DNA from: Desulfosporosinus sp.
GTDB lineage: Bacteria; Bacillota; Desulfitobacteriia; Desulfitobacteriales; Desulfitobacteriaceae
DNA length: 54,900 nt
Assembly: GCA_031292055.1 (NCBI GenBank)
Contig: JARLHV010000178.1
Location: forward strand, 1 to 54,900
Direction: 5' to 3'
In this document: in pieces, positions 44,971 to 54,544 of the stretch
Layout of the letters: each line of letters begins with the position of its first letter
Numbering within the stretch: the first letter of the stretch is position 1
Notes under the pieces: generated by a model
The model's database searches: none
Told to the model about the DNA's origin: nothing
The model's input: the letters and a program-made list of their open reading frames with translations, nothing else
Translations under genes and position numbers: made by a program

Positions 44971-45004
44971 AACTACCTCGGTGAATGGTGAATACCGAGA
45001 GGTT
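44971..45004 (+). promoter_or_regulatory. Leader hairpin upstream of hutH
   Basis: CTCGGT (44977-44982) pairs with ACCGAG (44994-44999), extended by AAC/GTT across small bulges. It lies about 25 bases before hutH and is followed by ATTTGAG, not a T-run. It might be part of hut control, but no terminator or known hut operator is seen. Confidence 0.35.
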
Positions 45005-45029
45005 ATTTGAGATATGAGGAGGGGCATGT

Positions 45030-46586
45030 ATGAGTGGAGCCTTAGCGGAACAAATACGGGTTATCTTGGACGGGGAAACACTCAGCTTAGAGCAAGTGGT
45101 TGCAGTGGCACGGTACGGTGCCAAGGTGGAGTTAGACTCGACAGCTAAGGAAAAGGTTCTGAGATCCAGAGACTATGTCGATCAACTGATTGAAGATAAT
45201 CAATTAGTTTACGGGATCACGACAGGTTTTGGCATGTTTAGTGATGTGGTAATTTCCAAAGAAGATTCTAGAAAACTACAGCGCAACCTGATTATGAGTC
45301 ATTCAACTGGTGTGGGGGAACCCCTTGCACCTGAAATAGTGAGAGTTATTTTGTTGCTTCGTGCTAACGCCTTAGCAAAAGGGTTTTCCGGTATTCGGTT
45401 AGCCACACTGGAAACCTTGATTGAGGTGCTCAATGCGGGGATTGTCCCAGTTGTACCGGAGAAAGGTTCGCTGGGAGCCAGCGGGGATTTGGCGCCCTTG
45501 GCCCACATGGTTTTGGTTTTGCTTGGTGAGGGCGAAGCATTCTATAAAGGCTCACGGATGAGTGGGCGAGAGGCCTTGGCTCAAGCGGAGATAGTGCCCG
45601 TAGTTTTGGAAGGCAAAGAGGGTTTGGCCTTAATCAATGGAACCCAAGTTATGACAGCGATTGCGGCTTTGGCAGTTTGGGATGCAGAAATTTTATGGAA
45701 GTCCGCCAATATTACGGCTGCTTTGTCCTTTGAGGCTCTGGAGGGAATTCTTGATGCCTTTGATGCGAAAATCCATGCCGTGCGCCCTCATAATGGTCAG
45801 ATTGAGGTAGCAAAACAGATACGTCTGCTCACGGCAGGGAGTACGTTTGTAGCAAGTGAACGACGCCCCAGAGTTCAGGACGCTTACTCACTGCGTTGTA
45901 TTGCTCAAGTACATGGGCCCTCTGGAGATGCGATAGCTTATGCCAAAAAAGCCGTGGAAATTGAGATGAATTCAGCGACCGATAATCCCTTAATCTTTCC
46001 TGAAGAAAAGCAAGTATTCTCAGGTGGGAATTTTCACGGTCAACCGATTGCTTTAGCAATGGATTTTCTGGGGATTGCCGTGGCGGAGCTGGCTAACATT
46101 GCTGAACGACGAGTGGAACGTTTGGTGAATCCCTACTTAAGTGGGCTGCCAGCGTTTTTAACTCCAGACGGAGGGTTGAATTCAGGGTTTATGATTGTGC
46201 AGTATTCCGCTGCCTCACTGGTTTCTGAAAATAAGATTTTGGCCCATCCGGCTAGTGTCGATTCAATCCCTTCCTCTGCGAATCAAGAAGACCATGTCAG
46301 CATGGGAACGATTGCAGCTCGTAAGGCGCGCAATATTATTGAAAATACAGCTCATGTTTTGGCAATGGAACTATTGGCGGCTTGTCAGGCTGTTGATTTG
46401 AGACCAGGAAAAGAGGAACTTAGGCTCGGGAAGGGCAGCGAAGGCGCTTACTTACTTGTTCGATCAAAGGTAGACCAACTTGGAGCGGATCGTGTCATGT
46501 ATCCAGATATTCAAGACGCTAAAGAGTTGGTTTCCTCAGGAAAACTAGTTAAAACGGTTCAGCGCAAACTGCAACCAAAAACATAA
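45030..46586 (+). CDS. hutH: Histidine ammonia-lyase
   Basis: 518 aa, the family's usual length. Converts L-histidine to urocanate and ammonia. The MIO cofactor triad Ala150-Ser151-Gly152 lies in GSLGASGDLAPL. Other conserved parts are the catalytic Tyr in LVYGITTGFG, VEIEMNSATDNPL and the FSGGNFHGQP region. ATG start behind GAGGAGGGG. First gene of the hut operon. Confidence 0.96.
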   Translation: MSGALAEQIRVILDGETLSLEQVVAVARYGAKVELDSTAKEKVLRSRDYVDQLIEDNQLVYGITTGFGMFSDVVISKEDSRKLQRNLIMSHSTGVGEPLAPEIVRVILLLRANALAKGFSGIRLATLETLIEVLNAGIVPVVPEKGSLGASGDLAPLAHMVLVLLGEGEAFYKGSRMSGREALAQAEIVPVVLEGKEGLALINGTQVMTAIAALAVWDAEILWKSANITAALSFEALEGILDAFDAKIHAVRPHNGQIEVAKQIRLLTAGSTFVASERRPRVQDAYSLRCIAQVHGPSGDAIAYAKKAVEIEMNSATDNPLIFPEEKQVFSGGNFHGQPIALAMDFLGIAVAELANIAERRVERLVNPYLSGLPAFLTPDGGLNSGFMIVQYSAASLVSENKILAHPASVDSIPSSANQEDHVSMGTIAARKARNIIENTAHVLAMELLAACQAVDLRPGKEELRLGKGSEGAYLLVRSKVDQLGADRVMYPDIQDAKELVSSGKLVKTVQRKLQPKT

Positions 46587-46718
46587 TCAACCGTATTAGG
46601 CTAAGAGTGAGAGCATCATTTTTAGGAGTTATGAGAAGTCTAAGGAAAGACTATACTTATCCAGAATGACTCGGCAAACAAATCGAGAGTCGGATAGTTT
46701 AGGGAGGGGGTTCCTACC

Positions 46719-48764
46719 ATGAGTAATAATTATGACATTGCGCAAGCCATGACTATAAAATTAGAATCTGAATTACCAGAAATGCCGGAATTTAAAGAAG
46801 GAATCAGAAGAGCTCCAGACAGAGGGTTTAGCCTATCGCCGGCTCAGACAAAGATCGCCTTAAAAAACGCTTTGCGCTATGTACCTGAGGAACTCCATGA
46901 GAAATTGGCTCCAGAATTTCTGGAGGAATTGCGGACGAGAGGTAGGATTTATGCCTATCGTTTTCGTCCGGTTGGACGAATGTATGGGAAAGCAATCGAT
47001 GACTATAAGGGGAATTGCACAGAAGGTAAGGCCTTCCAGGTTATGATCGAGAATAACCTGGATTTTGAGGTCGCCCTTTATCCCTATGAGCTTGTAACCT
47101 ACGGTGAAACAGGTAGTGTCTGTCAAAATTGGTTGCAGTATCGTTTAATCAAGAAATATCTTGAAGCGCTGACCGATCAGCAAACCTTAGTCATGGAATC
47201 TGGCCACCCAGTGGGATTATTTCCATCTCGGCCGGAAGCACCAAGAGTGATTATAACCAATGCTTTAATGGTGGGCATGTTTGACAATCAGAGGGATTGG
47301 GAAATCGCTGAACAAATGGGTGTGGCCAACTATGGGCAGATGACGGCCGGTGGTTGGATGTATATTGGACCGCAGGGAATTGTCCACGGGACATTCAACA
47401 CGTTACTAAATGCCGGACGATTAAAGTTAGGAATTCCTCGGGACGGAGATCTAAGGGGACACTTGTTTATCTCTTCTGGTCTGGGAGGTATGAGCGGAGC
47501 TCAGCCAAAATCCGTGGAAATAGCCAACGGCGTGGGGATTATTGCTGAAGTTGATGCGTCCAGAATAAAAACCCGCTATGAGCAGGGCTGGGTTAGTAAA
47601 ATGTCCGCGGATTTAGAGGAAGTTTTTCGCCTTGCGGCTGAGTATGTGCAGAAGCAAGAACCGATGTCGATCGCTTATCAGGGAAATGTCGTGGACTTAT
47701 TGGACTATGCCGTTGAACATAAGATTAAAGTAGATTTACTTTCCGATCAGACCTCCTGCCACGTTGTCTATGAAGGGGGGTACTGCCCACAGGGAGTTTC
47801 TTATGAAGAACGGACTAGGTTACTGGGCACGGATCGGGTTGAATTTAATAAACTTGTTGACCGGAGCTTAATTCGACACTACGAATTAATCCGTACTCTG
47901 GTAGATCGAGGTACTTATTTCTTTGACTATGGGAATTCTTTTATGAAGGCGATTTATGATGCCGGCGTCCAAACGATATCCAAAAACGGCGTGGATGAAA
48001 AAGACGGCTTTATTTTCCCCTCCTATGTTGAAGATATTATGGGGCCGGAGCTTTTTGATTATGGGTATGGGCCCTTTCGCTGGGTTTGTCTCAGTGCTAA
48101 AAAGGATGATCTGCACCAAACTGATCAAGCGGCGATGTCTTGTATCGATCCAAACCGCCGAGGCCAAGATCGAGACAACTATCTTTGGATTAAGGATGCC
48201 GAGAAAAATAAACTTGTCGTCGGTACGCAAGCCAGAATACTTTATCAGGACGCTGAAGGTCGGATCAAAATAGCGCTTAAATTTAATGAAATGGTTCGCA
48301 AGGGAGAGATTGGTCCTATCATGCTCGGACGGGACCATCATGATGTGAGTGGAACAGATTCTCCCTTTAGGGAAACAGCAAATATTAAAGATGGTAGTAA
48401 TGTCATGGCTGATATGGCCGTCCAAAGTTTTGCCGGAGATGCCGCCCGAGGAATGAGCCTTGTATCACTTCATAACGGAGGGGGCGTCGGCATTGGCAAA
48501 GCCATTAATGGCGGATTTGGCTTGGTATTAGATGGCAGCGAACGAGTGGATAATATTATCAAATCCGCGCTTCTGTGGGACGTGATGGGTGGAGTGGCTC
48601 GCCGTTCTTGGGCTAGAAATGAACATTCGATCGAAACAAGCCTCGAGTTCAATGAGCGTTATAAGAGTTCTGGACAGATTACGATTCCTTTTATTCCTAG
48701 AGACGATTTGATTACTGACTTGGTGGATAAGTTGTTTAGCTGTGCAAATAGGGACGGTTCTTGA
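46719..48764 (+). CDS. hutU: Urocanate hydratase
   Basis: 681 aa. Converts urocanate to 4-imidazolone-5-propionate using tightly bound NAD+ as electrophile. It is the long form found in clostridia and relatives, about 120 residues longer than the ~555-aa proteobacterial enzyme. Conserved stretches include SGHPVGLFPSRPEAPRVI, NYGQMTAGGWMYIGPQGIVHG, SGLGGMSGAQ, LSDQTSCHVVYEGGY and SLHNGGGVGIGKAING. The last residues (ANRDGS) are encoded inside a small repeat that runs past the stop codon, so the natural C-terminus may have been altered slightly. Confidence 0.95.
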   Translation: MSNNYDIAQAMTIKLESELPEMPEFKEGIRRAPDRGFSLSPAQTKIALKNALRYVPEELHEKLAPEFLEELRTRGRIYAYRFRPVGRMYGKAIDDYKGNCTEGKAFQVMIENNLDFEVALYPYELVTYGETGSVCQNWLQYRLIKKYLEALTDQQTLVMESGHPVGLFPSRPEAPRVIITNALMVGMFDNQRDWEIAEQMGVANYGQMTAGGWMYIGPQGIVHGTFNTLLNAGRLKLGIPRDGDLRGHLFISSGLGGMSGAQPKSVEIANGVGIIAEVDASRIKTRYEQGWVSKMSADLEEVFRLAAEYVQKQEPMSIAYQGNVVDLLDYAVEHKIKVDLLSDQTSCHVVYEGGYCPQGVSYEERTRLLGTDRVEFNKLVDRSLIRHYELIRTLVDRGTYFFDYGNSFMKAIYDAGVQTISKNGVDEKDGFIFPSYVEDIMGPELFDYGYGPFRWVCLSAKKDDLHQTDQAAMSCIDPNRRGQDRDNYLWIKDAEKNKLVVGTQARILYQDAEGRIKIALKFNEMVRKGEIGPIMLGRDHHDVSGTDSPFRETANIKDGSNVMADMAVQSFAGDAARGMSLVSLHNGGGVGIGKAINGGFGLVLDGSERVDNIIKSALLWDVMGGVARRSWARNEHSIETSLEFNERYKSSGQITIPFIPRDDLITDLVDKLFSCANRDGS

Positions 48765-48791
48765 TTGCACTCTTGATTGCACTTGGTTGCA
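48742..48791 (+). repeat. REP-like inverted repeat with tandem 12-mers at the end of hutU
   Basis: GTGCAA (48742-48747) and TTGCAC (48765-48770) flank GGGACGGTTCTT, a motif I recall as recurrent in repeat families of clostridial genomes. The 12-mer TCTTGATTGCAC is then duplicated (48759-48770 and 48771-48782) with a third degenerate copy. The hutU stop codon lies inside it. Confidence 0.5.
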
Positions 48792-48905
48792 TGGGGGCAA
48801 GTCGTACATCTGGATTGGTGCTGTGCGGAGATGGTACGGGGGTGCTGGGAGCTTGTTTAGTGGGATAAAGGGTGGAATTTGTTTAATACGAAGGGGGTTG
48901 AGGTA

Positions 48906-49544
48906 TTGGATCTCAGGAATATGAGTTTAAGTGAATTTGTTCAAGAGGTGGCTTCGTCTTCGCCTGCGCCAGGTGGTGGAAGTGTGGCTGCTTATGCCGG
49001 GGTTCAAGGATCTGCTCTCGTGGCCATGGTTTGTCGTTTAACTCTTGGGCGAGAAAAGTTTTTTACGGTTCAAGCTGAGATAATGTCATTGCTGGAAGCT
49101 GCTGTGGCCAGGCAAAAAACCTTAATGACGCTTGTTGATGAGGATACGCAAGGTTTCAAATTCGTCATGGAGGCCTTGCATCTTCCGAAAAACAGCGCTG
49201 AAGAGAAAATGCTTCGTCATGAGGCTTTGGAAAAGGCAACGCTCAAGGCAGCTGAGATTCCTTTGCAAACAGCTAAAGAATGTTTAACGGGGTTGCGTGA
49301 AATGCCCGGTTTGTTAAGCAAAGGCAATCCTAACGCCTTGAGCGACATGGGCGTGGCCGCTCTAATGTTTAAGTCTGGCTTAGAGGGGGCCCTCTTTAAT
49401 GTCTATATTAATGCTTTAGGGTTAAAATCCCTTGAAACGAAAGAGACTTTGCTGGCCGAATCTCAAGCTCTGCGCGAAGAGGGACAGCAGCTATTTGAGG
49501 AATGCCAAGGAAGCGTGCTGAGTCAGCTGGGAGGGATGTTATAA
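48906..49544 (+). CDS. fchA: Formimidoyl-/methenyl-tetrahydrofolate cyclodeaminase/cyclohydrolase
   Basis: About 212 aa from the TTG at 48906 (AAGGGGG upstream); an in-frame ATG follows at 48921 and a TTG precedes at 48879. Matches the FTCD C-terminal/FchA family: SSPAPGGGSVAAYAG near the N-terminus, then MVCRLTLGREKF and a long helical bundle. Next to ftcD it should convert 5-formimino-THF to 5,10-methenyl-THF with release of ammonia. Cyclohydrolase activity is the alternative name in this family. The gene ends directly before ftcD. Confidence 0.88.
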   Translation: MDLRNMSLSEFVQEVASSSPAPGGGSVAAYAGVQGSALVAMVCRLTLGREKFFTVQAEIMSLLEAAVARQKTLMTLVDEDTQGFKFVMEALHLPKNSAEEKMLRHEALEKATLKAAEIPLQTAKECLTGLREMPGLLSKGNPNALSDMGVAALMFKSGLEGALFNVYINALGLKSLETKETLLAESQALREEGQQLFEECQGSVLSQLGGML

Positions 49545-50441
49545 GTGGTAAAAGTTGTGGAATGCATTCCTAATATAAGCGAGGGTAGGCGACTGGATGT
49601 CGTTGAGAAAATCATCGCTGAGGTGAGACAAGTACCGGGTGTAACCTTGTTGGATTACTCTAGTAATGCCGATCACAATCGAACGGTCATCAGCATGATC
49701 GGAGAGCCGGAAAACGTCCTTGAAGCTGCCTGGAAATTGATTAGTAAAGCCGCCGAAACGATTGACCTTGATCAACACCAGGGCGAACACCCTCGAATGG
49801 GGGCTACAGATGTTGTCCCTTTTGTCCCTATTCGGGGTATGTCTATGGAAGAATGTGTCGCTCTGTCCAAAACATTAGGTGAACGTGTTGGACGAGAACT
49901 CTTGATCCCAGTCTTTTTATATGAGAAGGCTGCAACTAAGCCTGAACGCCGTAATTTGGCGGACGTACGCAGAGGGCAATATGAAGGGTTGAAGGAGAGC
50001 ATTGCGACCACTGAGCGTACGCCGGATTATGGACCAAGTGTTTTGGGGAAGGCAGGAGCGATTGCGATTGGTGCTCGTCCACCTCTGATTGCCTTTAATG
50101 TCAACCTTGGTACAACCAATTTAGAGATTGGTAAAACTATTGCCAAAGGCATTCGAGGGAGTTCCGGTGGATTTGTCAACGTTAAGGCTTTAGGAATCGA
50201 TCTTTCCGAGCAAGGGATGGTACAAATCTCGATGAATATGGTGGATACCCAAGCAACTCCCTTGTATCGGGCCTTAGAATTTATTAAAACAGAAGCCGCT
50301 CATTATGGGGTGGCGATTATTGGTAGCGAAATTGTGGGGCTTGTGCCGCTCGATGTTATGATGGATGTGGCAACCTATTATTTAAGGTTGCATAATTTCT
50401 CAAATGAGCAGATCTTGGAGAAGCGCGTGTTTGAATTCTAA
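49545..50441 (+). CDS. ftcD: Glutamate formimidoyltransferase
   Basis: 298 aa, equal to the formiminotransferase half of mammalian FTCD; the cyclodeaminase half is the preceding separate gene. Transfers the formimino group from N-formimino-L-glutamate to tetrahydrofolate, giving glutamate. Conserved N-terminal VECIPNISEGR and HPRMGATDVVPFVPI are clear, with GARPPLIAFNVNL later. GTG start with GGAGGG, beginning at the base after the fchA stop. Confidence 0.94.
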   Translation: MVKVVECIPNISEGRRLDVVEKIIAEVRQVPGVTLLDYSSNADHNRTVISMIGEPENVLEAAWKLISKAAETIDLDQHQGEHPRMGATDVVPFVPIRGMSMEECVALSKTLGERVGRELLIPVFLYEKAATKPERRNLADVRRGQYEGLKESIATTERTPDYGPSVLGKAGAIAIGARPPLIAFNVNLGTTNLEIGKTIAKGIRGSSGGFVNVKALGIDLSEQGMVQISMNMVDTQATPLYRALEFIKTEAAHYGVAIIGSEIVGLVPLDVMMDVATYYLRLHNFSNEQILEKRVFEF

Positions 50442-50458
50442 CTCGAGGAGATGGTTTT

Positions 50459-51760
50459 GTGCAAGATGCGGATCTCTTGATCCATTCTGCTGAGATGATG
50501 GCCACAATGAAAGGTCACTCTGGATGTCCAGCTCGAAGGGAGGAAATGTCCAAAATCGGTCTGATCAAGGATGGTGCCGTCGCTATTCAAGCAGGAAAGA
50601 TTACAGCGGTAGGCACAACCGAGGAAGTTCTGGCGGGTGGATGGATAGGACCTAAAACCATACGAATAAGTGCTAAGGGAAAGGTTATCACCCCAGGGTT
50701 TGTCGATCCACATACGCACGCTCTCTATGCTGGTTCGCGCGAGAATGAGTTATCTTTGAAACTTAAGGGAGTTCCCTATTTAGAGATACTTAAACAGGGC
50801 GGGGGAATTCTGGCAACAGTTCGGAGTACGAAGCAAGCTACGGATGAAGAGATTAAGGCCCAAACGAGCCACCGACTTCAAACAATGCTCTGTCTGGGAA
50901 CGACCACTGTTGAGGTGAAGAGTGGTTATGGATTAACGTTGGATGAAGAAATGAGGGCGTTACGTCTCATTAAAGAATTAGATAGTGAACTGGTGATCGA
51001 CCTAGTACCAACGTTTATGGGAGCTCATGCGGTTCCACCGGGTTATAGCGAAGAGGAATTTACAAATTATATTATTGAAGTCGTTTTGCCCAAAATTGCA
51101 ACTCATACTCAAGCTGAGTTCTGTGATGTTTTTTGCGAACCTGGGGTTTTCAGTCTTAACTCGAGTGAACGGATTTTAGCTAAAGCTCAACAACTTCGCT
51201 TTAAGTTAAAGATCCATGCCGATGAATTGACGGCAGCGGGAGGCGCAGAATTAGCGGCGAAACTGAGTGTAACGAGTGCCGAGCACTTACTCCAAACCTC
51301 GGATGAAGGAATAGCAGCCCTGGCTAAACAAGGAGTTATAGCAGTACTGTTGCCGGCAACTTCGTTTAATCTAGCCAAGAATACGTATGCCCGAGCAAGA
51401 GCAATGATTAGTGCAGGGGTACCCGTAGCTCTGGCAACCGATTCGAATCCAGGCTCTTCGCCAACGGAATCCATGCCCTTGGTTTTAACCCTAGCCTGCC
51501 TCTATCTTCGTCTCACCCCAGAAGAAGCCTTGACAGCAGCAACGATTAATGCGGCTCATGCTATTGGTAGGGCAGATCAGATCGGCAGCTTAGAAGTTGG
51601 AAAACAGGGAGATGTTCTCATCCTAGACATTCCTAATTTAAATTATTTACCTTACCATTTTGGAAGTAGTCCGATTGGAACGGTGATTAAACGGGGGAGT
51701 GTCGTTTGGAGCGCCTCGGATACACTTGATGTAATAAGTGCAAAGGTTGGCGAGGGGTGA
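50459..51760 (+). CDS. hutI: Imidazolonepropionase
   Basis: 433 aa metal-dependent amidohydrolase; opens 4-imidazolone-5-propionate to N-formimino-L-glutamate. Metal motif HxH in VDPHTHALYAG, His in GAHAVP, metal His in KIHADE, SAEHL and the Asp in ATDSNPGS. GTG start behind GGAGATGG, 17 bp after ftcD. Its stop overlaps the start of the molybdenum hydroxylase gene by 4 bp (GTGA). Confidence 0.95.
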   Translation: MQDADLLIHSAEMMATMKGHSGCPARREEMSKIGLIKDGAVAIQAGKITAVGTTEEVLAGGWIGPKTIRISAKGKVITPGFVDPHTHALYAGSRENELSLKLKGVPYLEILKQGGGILATVRSTKQATDEEIKAQTSHRLQTMLCLGTTTVEVKSGYGLTLDEEMRALRLIKELDSELVIDLVPTFMGAHAVPPGYSEEEFTNYIIEVVLPKIATHTQAEFCDVFCEPGVFSLNSSERILAKAQQLRFKLKIHADELTAAGGAELAAKLSVTSAEHLLQTSDEGIAALAKQGVIAVLLPATSFNLAKNTYARARAMISAGVPVALATDSNPGSSPTESMPLVLTLACLYLRLTPEEALTAATINAAHAIGRADQIGSLEVGKQGDVLILDIPNLNYLPYHFGSSPIGTVIKRGSVVWSASDTLDVISAKVGEG

Positions 51761-54015
51761 AGGTATTGAACAAGGATTTAAAATATGTTGGGCATACCTT
51801 TCCAATTCATGACGCATCTCAAAAGGTAAGAGGGGAATTGTTGTATCTAAGCGATATGAAGCTGCCTAAGATGTTGTATGCCAAGTTACTTTTAAGTCCA
51901 GTAGCACATGGGCTAATTAAAGAGATTGATACTAGCAGAGCTGAAGCATTACCGGGTGTGATTAGAGTTTTTACTTATTTAAATACACCCAACAAAACCT
52001 ATAGTCGCTATCGAATTATACCTAACCAGGAATTCTGCCTAGAAGACGAGCGTCTTTTCACGGACAAGGTTAGGTTTGTCGGGGACCGGATTGCCGCTGT
52101 TGTGGCTACTAGCCTAGATATTGCCAAGGAGGCTATGGAGCTTATTCGCGTGGATTTTGAGCTACTGCCTGTGCTGAGTACTCCGGAGGAAGCACTGAAG
52201 AATAACCATATCAAAATTCATCCTGAGGGTAACTTGATCCATCAGTTTGAATATAAACTGGGAGAGCAGATTCAGCTTGTTCAGGATTGTCTGGTTGTGG
52301 AAACAACAACACGCACTCAAAAGGTGCATCATGCAGCGTTGGAAACTCATGTCTGTCTGGCAGATTTCAATAGCTCTGGAAAGCTTACCATTTGGGCAGC
52401 TTGTCAAGGTGTATTTGGCATTAGAACCATTGTCGCTGATTTGCTGGAATTAAATTACAATAAGGTTAGAGTCATTAAAATGCCCATGGGGGGCTCTTTT
52501 GGAGGAAAACAAGAAGCAATCATTGAACCGGTTACCGCTTTTTTGGCCAAGCAGGTCAGACGTCCTGTCAAATTAACATTCAATAGGAAAGAAAGCATTA
52601 TTGCAACGATGACCAGACCTGCCACAACGTCAAGTATAAGAACAAGTGTCACAAAGGATGGAGTTTTGGAAGATTGCATAGTGGAGACAGTTGTTGATGC
52701 TGGAGCCTATGCTACCAGTTCTGTAGATAATGCTTATGCCATGACCAAAAAAATATGTAGGTTATATAGAATTCCTTACTACCAACATCACAGTAAGATT
52801 ATTTACACCAATACGCCCGTGGCTGGTGGTGCCAGAGGGTGGGGAGCTCCAGAAATAATAACGGCCATGGAAATACATATGGATGCAGTCGCTAAAAAGA
52901 TATCTATGGATCTGGTAGAATTCAGGCTTAAAAACCTTGTCCATCCCTATGACAAAGATAAAGCATCCTCACTTTCACTGGGAAATGCTCGCGTAATTGA
53001 GTGCTTGGAAAAAGGGGCTGCCTGCTTTGGTTGGAGCGAACGATATCATAGGAAGCCAGATAAAGGTAGATACCGCAAGGGGGTGGGAGTTGCTTGTGCA
53101 GCTCATAAAAATGGTATGTATGGTGGTTTTCCTGAACATAGTACAATGACCCTGAAGATGAATGAGGACGGCAGTTTTATTTTAAATACTGGTCTGCATG
53201 ATTTAGGTTGTGGAACGATTACTTCTATTAATCAGATTGCTGCAGAGGTATTAGATATTGAGCCTAGCTATATTACCGTTTTGGAAGCTGATACAGAAAG
53301 CGGTCCTTATGATTTCGGCTCTTATGGTAGTAGAGTGACCTATATTTGTGGTGCTTGTGCTTATGAAGTAGCTAAGAAGGTAAAAGAAAAACTATTGGAA
53401 TGTGCGTCTCTCATTTTACGGAAGCCAAAACAGTATTTAGAGATCGGAAACGGTAGCGTATGGATTATTGGTCATGAGCAACAGTCAATAAGTTATCGTG
53501 ATATTGCGACAACTGCTAAAACTAAGGATAATACGGACATCGTTATTACACACACTTATCATGGAACGTCAAATCCAGGTGCCTATGCTGTACACTTTGC
53601 TGAAGTTGAGGTTGACACAAAGACGGGAATGGTTAGAGTTACAGATTATCTGGCAGTTCATGATATTGGAAAAGCCATTAATCCAGGAATGGTTGAAGGA
53701 CAAATTCAAGGGGGAGTCCAAATGGGCATAGGCTACGCATTGTATGAAGAAGTTCGAATAGGCAGTAATGGTAACATACTTAACAGCAGCCTTAAAGATT
53801 ATCATGTGATTAATGCGCCTGATATGCCTTTGGTAAAAACGCTCTTGATTGAACAAGGCGGGGATGAAGGTCCCTATGGAGCTAAAAGTGTAGGGGAAAT
53901 AGCGTTTGTTCCTGTTGCGGCGGCGGTAATAAATGCCGTAAACAATACCCTGGGGACAGCCTTGTCCGATATGCCTCTTACGCCGGAAAAAATAATAACT
54001 ACATTAACTAAGTAG
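51757..54015 (+). CDS. Xanthine dehydrogenase-family molybdenum-binding subunit
   Basis: 752 aa, the molybdopterin-binding large subunit of a xanthine dehydrogenase/aldehyde oxidase-type hydroxylase. Molybdopterin contacts are GGSFGGKQEA and GARGWGAPE, and the base-catalyst Glu is in GAKSVGEIAF. GTG start overlapping the hutI stop (a TTG at 51766 is an alternative). Such subunits hydroxylate purines, aldehydes or N-heterocycles. The overlap with hutI suggests a histidine-pathway compound as substrate, for example oxidation of imidazolonepropionate to hydantoin-5-propionate (inference). No FAD subunit gene follows. Confidence 0.9.
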   Translation: MKVLNKDLKYVGHTFPIHDASQKVRGELLYLSDMKLPKMLYAKLLLSPVAHGLIKEIDTSRAEALPGVIRVFTYLNTPNKTYSRYRIIPNQEFCLEDERLFTDKVRFVGDRIAAVVATSLDIAKEAMELIRVDFELLPVLSTPEEALKNNHIKIHPEGNLIHQFEYKLGEQIQLVQDCLVVETTTRTQKVHHAALETHVCLADFNSSGKLTIWAACQGVFGIRTIVADLLELNYNKVRVIKMPMGGSFGGKQEAIIEPVTAFLAKQVRRPVKLTFNRKESIIATMTRPATTSSIRTSVTKDGVLEDCIVETVVDAGAYATSSVDNAYAMTKKICRLYRIPYYQHHSKIIYTNTPVAGGARGWGAPEIITAMEIHMDAVAKKISMDLVEFRLKNLVHPYDKDKASSLSLGNARVIECLEKGAACFGWSERYHRKPDKGRYRKGVGVACAAHKNGMYGGFPEHSTMTLKMNEDGSFILNTGLHDLGCGTITSINQIAAEVLDIEPSYITVLEADTESGPYDFGSYGSRVTYICGACAYEVAKKVKEKLLECASLILRKPKQYLEIGNGSVWIIGHEQQSISYRDIATTAKTKDNTDIVITHTYHGTSNPGAYAVHFAEVEVDTKTGMVRVTDYLAVHDIGKAINPGMVEGQIQGGVQMGIGYALYEEVRIGSNGNILNSSLKDYHVINAPDMPLVKTLLIEQGGDEGPYGAKSVGEIAFVPVAAAVINAVNNTLGTALSDMPLTPEKIITTLTK

Positions 54016-54063
54016 GTAGGAAATTCGAAGTTTAGTTATAGCAGGAAGTAAGAGGTGATAGCA

Positions 54064-54537
54064 ATGCAAATTGAATTTAGGGTTAACAGTATAGAATATA
54101 AAATGGATATTTGCCCTACTATGAGATTAGTTGATTTGTTGAGATAAGAACTGGGTCTGACCGGGACAAAAGAGGGATGTGGCGAGGGGGAATGTGGCTC
54201 TTGCACCGTGATCATGGGCGGCAAAGCAGTAAATTCATGCTTAGTTCTGGCCCCTCAAATTCGAGGCCAGGAAATTCTTACTATCGAAGCTCTGGAGAAG
54301 AATGGACAAATGGATAGACTACAGGAGGCATTTATTAATAACAGTTCAATTCAATGTGGCTACTGTACACCGGGAATGCTTATGTCTGCTAAAGCGCTTT
54401 TAATGGCTAATTCCACACCCTCTGAAGAAGAAATTAAAATTGCCATCTCAGGTAACCTATGCAGATGTACCGGATATAACAAAATAGTCAATGCGATCAA
54501 AGAAGCTGCTACTCAGTTAGTAGAAACAATCGAGTAG
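54064..54537 (+). pseudogene. [2Fe-2S] subunit of the molybdenum hydroxylase, broken by an in-frame TAA
   Basis: Reading from ATG 54064 (AAGAGGTGA upstream) gives 27 residues ending RLVDLLR, then TAA at 54145-54147, and continues in the same frame as ELGLTGTKEGCGEGECGSC to the normal end at 54537. Family members read LLR-E/D-ELGLTGTKEGCGEGECGSC here, so one base change (probably GAA to TAA) made the stop. Everything else looks intact: the plant-type cluster CGEGECGSC and the second cluster QCGYCTPGM with CRCTGY. Restart at the GTG at 54208 would lose the first cluster. Expected intact length is about 157 aa. Confidence 0.88.
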
Positions 54538-54544
54538 AAAAATG

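Noticed and set aside
44934..45011. 25-codon frame before hutH as a leader peptide
   Set aside because: No ribosome site, no run of histidine codons, and no terminator/antiterminator pair that would make an attenuator.
47886..48425. 179-codon minus-strand frame inside hutU
   Set aside because: Complete overlap with a strongly conserved enzyme gene; no ribosome site or family.
54145..54147. In-frame TAA as a selenocysteine or programmed readthrough site
   Set aside because: Selenocysteine uses TGA, not TAA, and the family has Glu/Asp here with no catalytic role, so a mutation or read error is simpler.
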